This document shows, in pieces, positions 1-8,319 of a stretch of DNA of 21,300 bases. The notes beneath the pieces are model-generated. The model was not told where the DNA came from and searched no databases. It was given only the letters and a program-made list of their open reading frames with translations. The translations under genes were made by a program, and so were the position numbers. This DNA comes from Candidatus Zixiibacteriota bacterium (GTDB lineage Bacteria; Zixibacteria; MSB-5A5; GN15; FEB-12), in NCBI GenBank assembly GCA_022564135.1, contig JADFLZ010000005.1, positions 1-21,300 of the forward strand. The letters run 5' to 3'. Position 1 is the first letter of the stretch. Every line of letters begins with the position of its first letter.

Positions 1-325
1 CCACTTAGATGTCCATCCTAATCTGGCTGGTTGGCCCGCCCCACGGGACCTTGCCTTTTAGGGGGGGGGCCGTCAACAAAGATGGATTTTAGTGGGCGGC
101 AGACGCCCTCGTCTGCCCCTTGTTCAGTTGTCAGGACCACGCCAAGGAGGCGGGTACTGACCTACAAAGATGGATTCCAGCCTTCGCTGGAAAAACAGAC
201 CGGCGCATCTGTTGTTCACGACAGGGTTGAATATATTCAACCCCTACAGTATTGCCGGCCACCCTTCGACAAGCTCAGGATGACTGTACATTGTCAGGAC
301 CACAGGGGTCCTGACCTACAAGAGC
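1..325. repeat. Intergenic palindromic-repeat patch
   Basis: No convincing gene lies here. The stretch is packed with short inverted repeats. GGCAGACG (98-105) pairs with CGTCTGCC (110-117). TTCCAGC (175-181) pairs with GCTGGAA (186-192). A perfect 20-base palindrome spans 224-243. Two copies of one element, with arms GTCAGGACC and GGT(a/c)CTGAC followed by CTACAA, lie at 130-167 and 293-321. The words acaaagatggatt (around 78-90 and 163-175) also recur. The segment cccttcgacaagctcaggat (about 262-281) is of a type widely dispersed in environmental bacterial genomes, by memory. The 293-315 hairpin lies just past the stop codon of the minus-strand peptidase gene and could protect its mRNA 3' end, but it has no T-run typical of an intrinsic terminator. 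Confidence 0.75.
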
Positions 326-2344
326 CTACTTCATATACTTATCAAACCATTTGGCTATCCAGCCGAGTCTGGCGATGCGTCGGTCGGGGCGGCCGTGGCG
401 CGAGAGGCCGTGCGGTTCTTCGGGGAATATAACCAGTTCGACTTTCTTTTTCAATAGTTTCAGGATGACATACATCTGGTGCGCCTGCTCGATAGGACAG
501 CGCAAATCCTGTTCGCTGTGGATAATTAAGACCGGCGTTTTCACTTTTTTGAAATATGTCTTGGGTGAGCGCTTTTCGTAGTTTTCGGGGTTGGTCCAGG
601 GGAAGCCATCAAACTCCCGTTCAATATCGTAACCGATATCCGATGAACCGATAAACGAATTTAAATCACAAATCGAGCGCTGTGTCACGGCAGCTTTAAA
701 CCTGTTAGTGTGGCCGATGATCCAGTTGGTCATAAAGCCGCCATAGGAACCGCCGGTCACTCCAATCTTTTTGGAGTTAATAAATTTTTGTTTTTCCATA
801 TAGTCGGCTGCCGCCAGACAGTCTTTGTAATCCAAATCACCCCAGCCGCCGCAGATGGACTCGGCCCAGGTTTCGCCCCGTCCGGCCCCACCGCGGGGAT
901 TAGTGTAAAATATGACGTAGCCTTTGGCCGCCAGGTACTGCATTTCGTGAAAGAACGTATGGGCATACTGCACCCGCGGTCCGCCATGTATTTGCAAAAT
1001 GGCAGGATACTTTTTGTTGGTATTAAATTTCGGCGGCCGCAGCAGCCAGCCCTGAAGTTCGGTACCATCAAAAGATTTAAACATGACGTCAGTCGTCTTA
1101 CCCAGCTGAACCTCTGTGCGCAGGAATTTGTTTAGGTCGGTATGTTTGAGCGCTTTTTTCTCACCCGCATAAGAAGCCGGGCAGGTCATGATGTCACCCG
1201 GATTGCTGATGTCCGCGTAAACTAAGGCCACTGAATGGCCCTTACCGTTTAGCGAAAGGGCTTTTAAGTGGCAATTTCCTCTGAAAACGCGGGTCGGCCT
1301 GCCGCCGGATTTAGGGACATAAAAAAGATTGGTGTTGCCGGTGTCCGATGACAAAAAGTAAATGCGTTTGGAATCGCCCGACCAGAACAACACCGCCGTT
1401 TCGTGAACGTCAGATGAATCGGTAATTGACTGGTCGAAGGCCATGCGGTCAAAACCTTTGAGCAGATCCTTGGTTTTCTGCTTACTGCTTAAAGATACCA
1501 GCCAGATATGTTCGTTGGTTACGCTCCAGGCATCGTCGGGGTTGTCATGGCCGATATAGGCGATCGACTTGCCGTCGGGAGAAAACTTTAGCGCGCTAAT
1601 CGGACCGGCCGGAGTTAAAATCTTTTTTTCTTTACCGCCTTTGATTGGCCGCATAAACAAGTCGTGGCACAAATAATCATAATGCGGATTCTTAGCGCGG
1701 TTGGAGACATAGGCAATTTGTTTTCCATCGGGAGAGACAGCCGGCCAGTATTCGTCGGTTTTGCCTTTGGTTATCTGATTGAGTTTAGCCGAGGCGATAT
1801 CAAGCGTGAAAATGTGAAAGACATCTTTGGGAACGTAGCCTTCGTCGTCCATCCGATAAAAAAGATTGGTGATATGACGAAAGAGCGGCTCTTTCTTTTT
1901 TTCTTTTTTGTCTTTGACATAATGCGAGTCGTTGTAGCGCAGAGCAAAGACCAGCGTCCGGCCATCGGGTGTCCACTGCAAGCGCGAGATGGCTCCATCG
2001 AGCTCTATTATCTTTTTTTCAGCGCCGCCTCCGGTCGGCATCAGGTAGATGCCGGTCTTTTTGTTTCTGGTCGAGACAAACACAATCTGTGAGCCATCGG
2101 GAGACCAGACCGCCTGGCTGTCGCTATGGTCGCCGAAAGTAAACTGGCTGCTTTTTTGAGAAGCGATATTCAGCAGATAGATATTGGCGAAGTACTTTTT
2201 CTTTTTTTCATTCATGCGCTCGACAGTGTAAGCGACCTGTTTTTCGTCAGGGGATATCGAAACCGAGGTGGGTACTCTCAGGCGGTACAAATCCTCGGCT
2301 GTTATGCTTTTCTTTTTTGACGCTTTTTTATTCGGCTTATTCAT
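326..2344 (-). CDS. S9-family serine peptidase (acylaminoacyl/prolyl oligopeptidase type)
   Basis: A 672-residue enzyme that hydrolyses peptides, probably taking acylated or proline-containing short peptides in the cytoplasm; no signal peptide is visible. The N-terminal two thirds is a WD40/TolB-like propeller, with repeated 'SPDGKQIAYVSNR'-type blades at roughly residues 25-400. The last 250 residues form an alpha/beta-hydrolase domain with nucleophile Ser533 in GGSYGG, acid Asp613 in HSEQDLRCP and His645 in EEPHGLSRHGRP. Length and order are normal for the family. The ATG at 2344 is preceded on the minus strand by an AAAGGA site about ten bases upstream. The N-terminus and two internal loops are strikingly lysine-rich (such as KDKKEKKKE). 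The gene is divergent from the E1 gene across a 274-base spacer and stands alone. The family is certain; the exact substrate class is not. Confidence 0.93.
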   Translation of the reverse strand: MNKPNKKASKKKSITAEDLYRLRVPTSVSISPDEKQVAYTVERMNEKKKKYFANIYLLNIASQKSSQFTFGDHSDSQAVWSPDGSQIVFVSTRNKKTGIYLMPTGGGAEKKIIELDGAISRLQWTPDGRTLVFALRYNDSHYVKDKKEKKKEPLFRHITNLFYRMDDEGYVPKDVFHIFTLDIASAKLNQITKGKTDEYWPAVSPDGKQIAYVSNRAKNPHYDYLCHDLFMRPIKGGKEKKILTPAGPISALKFSPDGKSIAYIGHDNPDDAWSVTNEHIWLVSLSSKQKTKDLLKGFDRMAFDQSITDSSDVHETAVLFWSGDSKRIYFLSSDTGNTNLFYVPKSGGRPTRVFRGNCHLKALSLNGKGHSVALVYADISNPGDIMTCPASYAGEKKALKHTDLNKFLRTEVQLGKTTDVMFKSFDGTELQGWLLRPPKFNTNKKYPAILQIHGGPRVQYAHTFFHEMQYLAAKGYVIFYTNPRGGAGRGETWAESICGGWGDLDYKDCLAAADYMEKQKFINSKKIGVTGGSYGGFMTNWIIGHTNRFKAAVTQRSICDLNSFIGSSDIGYDIEREFDGFPWTNPENYEKRSPKTYFKKVKTPVLIIHSEQDLRCPIEQAHQMYVILKLLKKKVELVIFPEEPHGLSRHGRPDRRIARLGWIAKWFDKYMK

Positions 2345-2454
2345 GCTGAAAAGTCCTTTATGGCTAAGTCATTGAATTGAACAGAGAATTTACGCAAAAT
2401 GGCAGTTCGGACAAGTCCTAAGTCGCCGGTTATAGCTCCAAAAGGCGCCAAGTC

Positions 2455-2618
2455 TTGAAAAACTACACAAATGCCGATATCTTAACAAAATACATTGCCT
2501 TTTGGCAGAAAATGTATATTTTGGCCGGAGTATTTTGAATGGACTGGCGTTTTAATTGTTAAAACTGCCAATTAAGAAGATAAACAGCTGTTTGAGAAAA
2601 AATTAAGGAGGACCTGTC
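2455..2618 (+). promoter_or_regulatory. Candidate promoter and leader of the E1 gene
   Basis: TTGAAA (2455-2460) and TATCTT (2478-2483), 17 bases apart, fit a sigma-70-type promoter moderately well. The predicted leader of about 130 bases contains a hairpin, TACATT (2491-2496) with AATGTA (2511-2516) and an inner GCC/GGC. It ends in a strong ribosome-binding site, TAAGGAGG (2604-2611). The promoter is a guess by eye; the consensus in this phylum may differ. Confidence 0.3.
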
Positions 2619-4913
2619 TTGGAGGTTCTGGCGCTCATCGACAAAGTCAAAAATTACAACGGCAAAGCTACCAAAAAGGTCAAAGCTACCGAGCCATTAA
2701 GCGAATATTCCGGAAAAACCCCTAAAGAGCTGAAGGCGATGCTGCGCTCGATGCTGATGGCGCGCCGGATGGAGCGCGAAGAAAAGCTGCTTTTGCGCAA
2801 AGGTTACAACCGCTTTTTTATCGGCTGTGGCGGTAAGGAAATGTGCGATGTTGTTTTTGCCGAATATCTGCGTCCCGATGACCCGTTTTTCGGCTACTAT
2901 CGTAACAAGGCTTTTGATGTTCATCGCGGGGTGCCGCTTGAATGGAAAATGCTCGAAGCCATCGGCGATCCCCGTTCGCCTAACAAAGGTCTGCAGATTC
3001 CCTCGCACCCGGCCTATCAGGAATATGCCATAATTCCGCAGTCTTCTCCGACCGGCGGTCATGCGCTCGATACAGCAGCGGTTGCAGAGGCTATCAAGCA
3101 TCCTCTGCCGGTTTCAGAGCAGTCGCATCATCCGGGCGGAAGATTTCCCAAAGATGCCGTGTCGCTGATGTGTATCGGTGAGGGTTCGACGTCGGAAATG
3201 GAATTTGGTAAAGCCGTTTTCTATGCAACTTTCTACAAAACGGCCTGCATATTTGCAGTTTACAATTGCGGCTGGGCCATATCTGTGGCGGTCGACGAGC
3301 AATTTCCCGAGGGTGACATTAGTGCACCACACCAGGGTCTTACAAAATATGGTCTTAAAATTATGAAATGCGACGGCACCGATATCAAAGAATGTCTGGT
3401 CAAATTCGCCGAAGCAATAGATTATACCCGCTCAGGCAATGGTCCGGTGTTTATGGATATCCGCACTACCCGCGAAGGTTCGCATTCCGGCTCCGATGAC
3501 CAGTCGTTCTACATGGACCCGGTCGAACAGGACTGGCATACTTATAATGACTCTCTTTTGAAGACCTGCAATATGTTTATCGAAGATGGCGTGATTACGC
3601 CCAAAGAAATTGGCGAAATCTGGGATGAGCTTGATAAAGAAGTCACCGCCGAGTCTCAAAAGGCTGTCAAGGGATTCAAACCTAAGACAGTCGAGTTTAT
3701 CAAGAGCTTTGTTTACAGTTATAATTTTGATGACTGTCAGGCGACCTGGAAGAAATTCCGTGATGCCTGCAAAGTTGACCGTGTCAAAAAGTATAAAGAA
3801 TTTCACGACAAAGGCTATTTCCCATCTTCTGAAATTCCGGAAAAAGCCGGTCCGATGACAATGCGCTTTGCCATCAACTATACTCTGTTCGATTTAATGC
3901 TGCTGACAAAAGATACTCTGATGTTTGGCGAAGATGTTGCCGATTTTTCTGCACATATGATCGAAGAGAACAAAAAGTATGCGGATATGAAAGGCAAGGG
4001 CGGCGTATTTTTGATTTCCAAAAACCTTCAGAAGGAATTTGGCAACGAGCGCTGTTTTAACACGCCTTTAGAAGAAGCCGGAATCTTGAGCCGGGCTTCG
4101 GGGCACGTTTATCAAGGCCGCAGACCAATGCCGGAAATTCAGTTTCTGGACTATATGTCACCGGCTTATCAGATGCTCAAAGACCGCATCTGTACTACTT
4201 ACCAGCGCTCGGGCGGAACATTTAAGATGCCTATGGTTATCCGCTGTACTTACGGTGGCTATAAACAGGGAGCCGGCGCATTCTGGCATTCCGAAAGTAA
4301 CTTAGGCACCTGGATGAATATCCCGGGACTTCTGGTTGTGGTTCCTTCAAATTCTTATGACGCCGCCGGACTCTTAAAAACTGCCTGGGCTTCTGATGAC
4401 CCGGTTTTGTTCTGCGAATCGGTGGCCCTGTACAACCGCCGCGACTGGGAAGGCGTGCCTATGGAAGCGGAACTGCCGGAAATAGATGAACTTATTCCCT
4501 TTGGCGTTGCCAAAACTTATGATGAAGAAAACAGCGATGTCGGCGTTATTACTTTTGGCGCTACAGTTCAGATGTGCCGCAAAGCCTCTGAAGTTTTGAG
4601 AGAAAAAGGGATAAACATTCGCATCGTAGATTTACGGACTGTCAAGCCGATGGACGAAGAAGCAATCTTAAAGACAGCCGAAGACTGCGGTAAAGTTCTG
4701 GTACTCACCGAAGAACGATTTGCCGGCGGCTCGGCAGCTACTATTGCCTCGGTCATTACTTCCGGCAATGGTTTGTTTCACTTAGAAGCACCTGTCAAAC
4801 TGCTGACAGCTATTGACGCTCGTGTCGCTTATGGTGTTGATGGTGACGAAGCCTGCCTGCCGACAGTCAATAAGATTGTAGCCGCAGTCGAGGAGCTTCA
4901 CTTAAATTACTAA
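2619..4913 (+). CDS. 2-oxoacid dehydrogenase E1 component, alpha and beta parts fused
   Basis: A 764-residue thiamine-diphosphate enzyme that decarboxylates a 2-oxoacid (pyruvate or branched-chain type) and passes the acyl group to a lipoyl E2. The alpha-like half covers about residues 20-380, with YYRNKAFDVHRG, the cofactor motif start GEGSTSE at 187-193, the matching YNCGWAIS at 215-222, and a GSHSGSDD loop. The beta-like half covers about 400-764, with MFGEDVA at 435-441, NTPLEEAGI, PEIQFLDY and the WHSES histidine region. Fused E1 enzymes are known in Bacteroidetes and relatives. The start is TTG at 2619, fixed by TAAGGAGG seven bases upstream. The alpha motif is unusual: GDG is GEG, and the usual NN.Y is NC.W. 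No E2 or E3 gene is visible here, so the substrate is undecided. Confidence 0.88.
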   Translation: MEVLALIDKVKNYNGKATKKVKATEPLSEYSGKTPKELKAMLRSMLMARRMEREEKLLLRKGYNRFFIGCGGKEMCDVVFAEYLRPDDPFFGYYRNKAFDVHRGVPLEWKMLEAIGDPRSPNKGLQIPSHPAYQEYAIIPQSSPTGGHALDTAAVAEAIKHPLPVSEQSHHPGGRFPKDAVSLMCIGEGSTSEMEFGKAVFYATFYKTACIFAVYNCGWAISVAVDEQFPEGDISAPHQGLTKYGLKIMKCDGTDIKECLVKFAEAIDYTRSGNGPVFMDIRTTREGSHSGSDDQSFYMDPVEQDWHTYNDSLLKTCNMFIEDGVITPKEIGEIWDELDKEVTAESQKAVKGFKPKTVEFIKSFVYSYNFDDCQATWKKFRDACKVDRVKKYKEFHDKGYFPSSEIPEKAGPMTMRFAINYTLFDLMLLTKDTLMFGEDVADFSAHMIEENKKYADMKGKGGVFLISKNLQKEFGNERCFNTPLEEAGILSRASGHVYQGRRPMPEIQFLDYMSPAYQMLKDRICTTYQRSGGTFKMPMVIRCTYGGYKQGAGAFWHSESNLGTWMNIPGLLVVVPSNSYDAAGLLKTAWASDDPVLFCESVALYNRRDWEGVPMEAELPEIDELIPFGVAKTYDEENSDVGVITFGATVQMCRKASEVLREKGINIRIVDLRTVKPMDEEAILKTAEDCGKVLVLTEERFAGGSAATIASVITSGNGLFHLEAPVKLLTAIDARVAYGVDGDEACLPTVNKIVAAVEELHLNY

Positions 4914-4935
4914 TAATTTATCAGATATGTTTTTG

Positions 4936-4969
4936 AACCGGCCTGCGAAACTTCGGGCCGGTTTTTTTA
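4936..4969 (+). terminator. Intrinsic terminator of the E1 gene
   Basis: A ten-pair stem (4936-4945 with 4954-4963, one G-T pair) with an eight-base loop is followed by a run of T through 4968. It serves the plus strand only, because the minus-strand exit is A-rich. Its T-run overlaps the last codon region of the convergent flippase gene. Confidence 0.9.
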
Positions 4970-6472
4970 TTTTCTCTTAAATAGATTCTTCAATTTGTCC
5001 AAGTCTTTTGGCTCAATGATTTTCAGGGCAGGGTAGAGGTTAGCCAGTAAAATAACGGCGCCGTTAAAAAGCAATGCCGACCAGCTTTCAGGTGCGATGA
5101 ATGTCTTAACAGAGAGAGCAGCAGCGGCAGTTACCGAGGCAGCTAATATTCCCGGCAGTAAAACTTGTTTCATTATAAGACGCCACTTCGTTTTCATGAT
5201 ATTCGCCAGGAAATAAGGGTAGATAGTAGTATAAATGACCAGCTGCGGCAGTGCCGTAGCTGCCGCCATCCCCAGGAGTCCATATTCTTTTACCAGAAAT
5301 ATCGCCAGTAGAATTTTAAAGGCAACTTCGAGAATCAACACCAACAGTAGTTTACTGTGTTTTCCCAGTCCTAAGAGCACAGAGTTGCCCATTATTTGCG
5401 GCAGAAAAAAGGCTCCGCTAACGGCCAGTATCTGCATAACCGGTCCGGCCGGCATAAATTCTTCAGGCAGCCAGAGAGCCACAAATTCATTGGCATACAA
5501 GAGAACAGTGGTGCAGGTCAGAAACGACAGGTAAGCAGTATATTTTAATACTCTCAGATATAGCCGCTTTACCGTTTCCAGGTCGGCTGTAGTTTCCAGA
5601 TGCGAAACGGCAGGAATCAGCGGCAGCCCGATGGCATTGACTGTCATGCGCAGATGAAACATCAGCTGCACGGCCGGATTATAAATTCCTGCGGCACTCG
5701 ATGAACTAATCAGGCCGAGCAAAATAGAATCGCTGTTAAATATCAGCATCCAGCCGATTGAAATGCCGAAAGCTGTCTTTGAATAATGCAGTAAAGACGA
5801 TGCGATTTTGGCGTCTATTTTTTTAAGCGAGAATTTGATCTGCGGATAGAGTTTCTTTAATATAACTACGCCGGCCAGGTGACGGGAGAGATGGATAACT
5901 GTTGCCGCAATGGCCATGTCTACCAGGCCGCCGCCTTGAGACAGAATGTATATCAAAACAGCAGCCCGCGTGATTTCTTCGACAATGTTGAGCAGATTCA
6001 TCAAATCCTGGCGCTGAAAAGAAGCCAGAGAACCGCCAAACGGCAGCAGCATAAAACGCACTCCTATCAAAATAGCCAGGATGGACAGAGCCGTGACACC
6101 TTCGGTATATATGGCGTCGCTGGTTACTTGAAAAACATCAAAGAAATTAATGGCAAAAAGATAAATAGAAACTGAGGCAGCCAGGCCAACCCCCAGATAA
6201 AAGAGATTGGCGGTGTTAAGCAGCCGGTTAATTTTATCAAAGTTGTTTTCGCCAAGATATTTTGAGACAAACCGCAGGAGCGCCGCGCTTACGCCCAGAT
6301 CAAGCAGGTAAAAGTAACATATCGTCTGGAATATAATTACCCATATGCCGTATCGTTCATCTCCCAGGGCAGTAGTGATATAGGGCACAAAGAAAAAAGC
6401 AATAGCCACTCTGACAGCCTGAGCATACCAGGACGAAAAAATGTTTATGAGAAACTGTTTGTTTAGATTCAA
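4967..6472 (-). CDS. Polysaccharide/oligosaccharide flippase (Wzx-like, MOP superfamily)
   Basis: A 501-residue, strongly hydrophobic protein with about 12-14 membrane segments. It is expected to flip lipid-linked glycan units across the inner membrane for surface polysaccharide or O-antigen assembly. The N-terminus (NIFSSWYAQAVRVAIAFFFVP, then ALGDERYGIWVI and LDLGVSAALLRFVSKY) is typical of the family, as is the length. The TTG start at 6472 fits the usual N-terminus, although the upstream ribosome-binding site is weak. No glycosyltransferase genes surround it, which is unusual because such flippases commonly sit in glycan clusters. The specific glycan cannot be told. Confidence 0.9.
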   Translation of the reverse strand: MNLNKQFLINIFSSWYAQAVRVAIAFFFVPYITTALGDERYGIWVIIFQTICYFYLLDLGVSAALLRFVSKYLGENNFDKINRLLNTANLFYLGVGLAASVSIYLFAINFFDVFQVTSDAIYTEGVTALSILAILIGVRFMLLPFGGSLASFQRQDLMNLLNIVEEITRAAVLIYILSQGGGLVDMAIAATVIHLSRHLAGVVILKKLYPQIKFSLKKIDAKIASSLLHYSKTAFGISIGWMLIFNSDSILLGLISSSSAAGIYNPAVQLMFHLRMTVNAIGLPLIPAVSHLETTADLETVKRLYLRVLKYTAYLSFLTCTTVLLYANEFVALWLPEEFMPAGPVMQILAVSGAFFLPQIMGNSVLLGLGKHSKLLLVLILEVAFKILLAIFLVKEYGLLGMAAATALPQLVIYTTIYPYFLANIMKTKWRLIMKQVLLPGILAASVTAAAALSVKTFIAPESWSALLFNGAVILLANLYPALKIIEPKDLDKLKNLFKRK

Positions 6473-6549
6473 TTTTTTACCAGGCTCAAATTTCTACTTT
6501 GTTTTCATACATATTTAAAATCGAAACGTTCTGTTTTCATCAAGAAACT

Positions 6550-6555
6550 ATTATA
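6550..6555 (-). promoter_or_regulatory. Candidate -10 element upstream of the flippase gene
   Basis: The minus strand reads TATAAT here, about 78 bases upstream of the TTG start, in an A/T-rich spacer. The sequence at -35 distance (TTCCAA) is poor, so this is only a candidate. Confidence 0.25.
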
Positions 6556-6598
6556 TTTGTTGTAAATCGTATTTGGAAACTTCAAATTGCTGCAAACT

Positions 6599-6604
6599 TA
6601 TAAT
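6599..6604 (+). promoter_or_regulatory. Candidate -10 element upstream of the triple TonB-like-domain gene
   Basis: A perfect TATAAT on the plus strand, about 55 bases before the preferred ATG at 6660. It has no well-spaced -35 (TTGGAA lies 20 bases upstream). Its position downstream of the in-frame TTG at 6573 argues against that earlier start. Confidence 0.3.
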
Positions 6605-6659
6605 CATTAGCAAATCACCAATGATTAGTCCAATATGGCCGGGAATTGGTAGAAAAGAT

Positions 6660-7820
6660 ATGGAAACGAGCATTTTTAGACAGCTGAAAAAACCAATTAA
6701 GCTGCTGACTGTTTTGGTTGCGGCAGCAGTGATAATTTGCGCGCTGAGTGTGCCGAGCATATTTGCCGGTCCCCCTTTGTATCAGGGCTATTCTCTGGCT
6801 GTTCCCATAAATTCCCAGACACCGGCAACAGAAATATCAATGCCAAGAATCCAAAACGAAACTTTTTTCAAAGTCATAGTCACAGTTACAGAAAATGGAG
6901 AAACCGAGAGTTTCAGCTTCAGCCAGGGGCTCAACCCCCCAATAGAAAAATATCTTTCGTCTATAATATCTCAGATCGAGTATCAGCCCGCTGCTTATCT
7001 GGGCCAAAGAAGATCCTGCCGACTGCCTCTTATTATTATGGCAAATCCCCGGTTCCGCAACTCAGTAGTTGTCTTTCCGGTTGACAGCTACTTTGAAGTG
7101 TCAGACAATTTTCTTTATTATGAAGCGCTCAGGCTGAACAAGTTTGAACTGCCTGAAATCTTGAGTTTCCCCAAATACTACTGCGCTCTTAAACGCTCTG
7201 ATTCGCTTGAAATCCTGCCCTACGTGCTGGAAAAATTGAGTTTAGACTCTGCCGGAAATGTCATAAAATCTGAGAATTTTTCAGCTTCAATTAAAGCTGA
7301 AGGGTACTCAACCCAGATACAAGCGGCCAGCCTCTGGTCAGAGTTTTCTCCTTTGAAAGTCGAAGGCGTATCTATGCCGTCAGATTGCTATTTGCTGGTT
7401 TCGTTCTTGCCGCAACTTCATTATCCCGCCAAGAAAATAATCGGCTTGGACAGGGATACTTCTAATTGGGCAGAGAGATGGCGCGTGCTGCTTTTGCCGG
7501 ATACTGTAGGGATAATGGTGCCGCCTCTGCCGCTTGAGCTGGTTATCGGCAGTATTACCTTAAAAAAGCTAGAGCAAAGATATTTGATGGGAGAAATTAT
7601 AGCGACAATCTTGATTGATTCACTTGGCAAAGCAAGAGTCATGAGTATTGATAGAAAAGACATGAAATTTCGCCAGGCAATTAATTCGGCTGTGAGCAGT
7701 GTTGGCTTTTTCCCGGCCATGAGTTTCCATGGCAGACCGCAGCAATTCAAAGGAAAAGCGAGATTTACCTTCAAAAGTAGTGCCAAAGTACGAGTTGACT
7801 ACTTATGGCTCGATTTCTGA
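6660..7820 (+). CDS. Exported protein with three TonB-C-terminal-like modules
   Basis: 386 residues from ATG 6660. The reading frame extends to a TTG at 6573, but the ATG places a basic stretch and hydrophobic core (residues 8-36, ending in FAG) at the N-terminus as a signal peptide or anchor. I see three degenerate repeats of one pattern: a beta strand, a D/N-G turn, a helix, an F/Y-x-P motif, then a Gly-containing turn and a final strand. Module 1 is about 69-128 (VIVTVTENG ... IEYQPAAYLG). Module 2 is about 187-249 (LEKLSLDSAG ... FSPLKVEG). Module 3 is about 309-372 (ATILIDSLG ... FFPAMSFHG). This resembles the TonB C-terminal fold. The true TonB operon begins 500 bases downstream on the same strand. 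The function is unknown; a periplasmic binding role is an inference. Confidence 0.65.
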   Translation: METSIFRQLKKPIKLLTVLVAAAVIICALSVPSIFAGPPLYQGYSLAVPINSQTPATEISMPRIQNETFFKVIVTVTENGETESFSFSQGLNPPIEKYLSSIISQIEYQPAAYLGQRRSCRLPLIIMANPRFRNSVVVFPVDSYFEVSDNFLYYEALRLNKFELPEILSFPKYYCALKRSDSLEILPYVLEKLSLDSAGNVIKSENFSASIKAEGYSTQIQAASLWSEFSPLKVEGVSMPSDCYLLVSFLPQLHYPAKKIIGLDRDTSNWAERWRVLLLPDTVGIMVPPLPLELVIGSITLKKLEQRYLMGEIIATILIDSLGKARVMSIDRKDMKFRQAINSAVSSVGFFPAMSFHGRPQQFKGKARFTFKSSAKVRVDYLWLDF

Positions 7821-8319
7821 TTTTCATCCTTGATTGTATATACTATTACTTGACAAGGACTTAGGGGTCTCCGGAAATCGTGGAATGAATATCAGGGCCG
7901 CACAAACTGCGAATAATTTGATAAGGCCGCTGTTTCACCAACAGGATAGTTTACTATAAGCTTTTGAGAGACAAGAGCTAACGATAGCAATTAACAATTT
8001 TTGAACCTGTGGCACGGATATTGGTTACAAGAAACGGCGATGAGAGCAGAATATTCGGTCTGAAAGAATTTCTGCTTAAAATTGTATAAGTAACTGAGGA
8101 AGTTATAATAAAATTTGGAGCTCTATTGCCAGAGTTTTGCTGACTGCCAAAGAAGCTGGCAGCCATAAGAATCCCTGATTTTAAGGATTTTTATGCGGCT
8201 GATTTCTTTAAACGCCGAAGTTGCACCACAGGCAGGAGTTAAGGGCCAATTTAGTCTTGACAATAGACTATTTGGACATAAATTGGTCAATCTGTTTAGT
8301 TTTAGGAGATTTGATAAAA
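7821..8319. other. Gene-free leader region before the Ton operon
   Basis: No supported gene in about 500 bases. The open frame running from 8221 into the TPR gene lacks protein-like content before 8320. Visible items are a small hairpin, CTGCCA (8144-8149) with TGGCAG (8157-8162), and a TTGACA (7850-7855) without a good partner. No riboswitch or RNA gene was recognised, and no clear terminator follows the gene ending at 7820. Confidence 0.5.
8257..8283 (+). promoter_or_regulatory. Candidate promoter of the TPR-Ton operon
   Basis: A perfect TTGACA (8257-8262) is followed by an A/T-rich ACATAAA stretch (8277-8283) at roughly -10 distance; the -10 match is only fair. It would give a short leader and supports starting the TPR protein at the GTG at 8320. 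Confidence 0.35.

Noticed and set aside
130..321. CRISPR array
   Set aside because: Only two copies of the repeat, inverted arms with variable loops, no regular spacers and no cas genes.
31..432. Plus-strand open frame of 133 codons
   Set aside because: It crosses the repeat patch and then runs antisense into the certain peptidase gene.
710..1135. Plus-strand open frame of 141 codons inside the peptidase gene
   Set aside because: It is an antisense shadow of a gene with intact catalytic motifs and has no start signals.
6573..6659. Upstream TTG start for the triple-module protein
   Set aside because: It would put about 29 residues before the signal peptide, and a TATAAT lies inside that stretch.
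8221..8319. N-terminal extension of the TPR protein
   Set aside because: The extra residues precede a proper signal peptide, and the candidate promoter and AGGAG site lie within them.
7821..8319. Riboswitch or small RNA in the long leader
   Set aside because: Only one weak hairpin and no recognisable conserved core.
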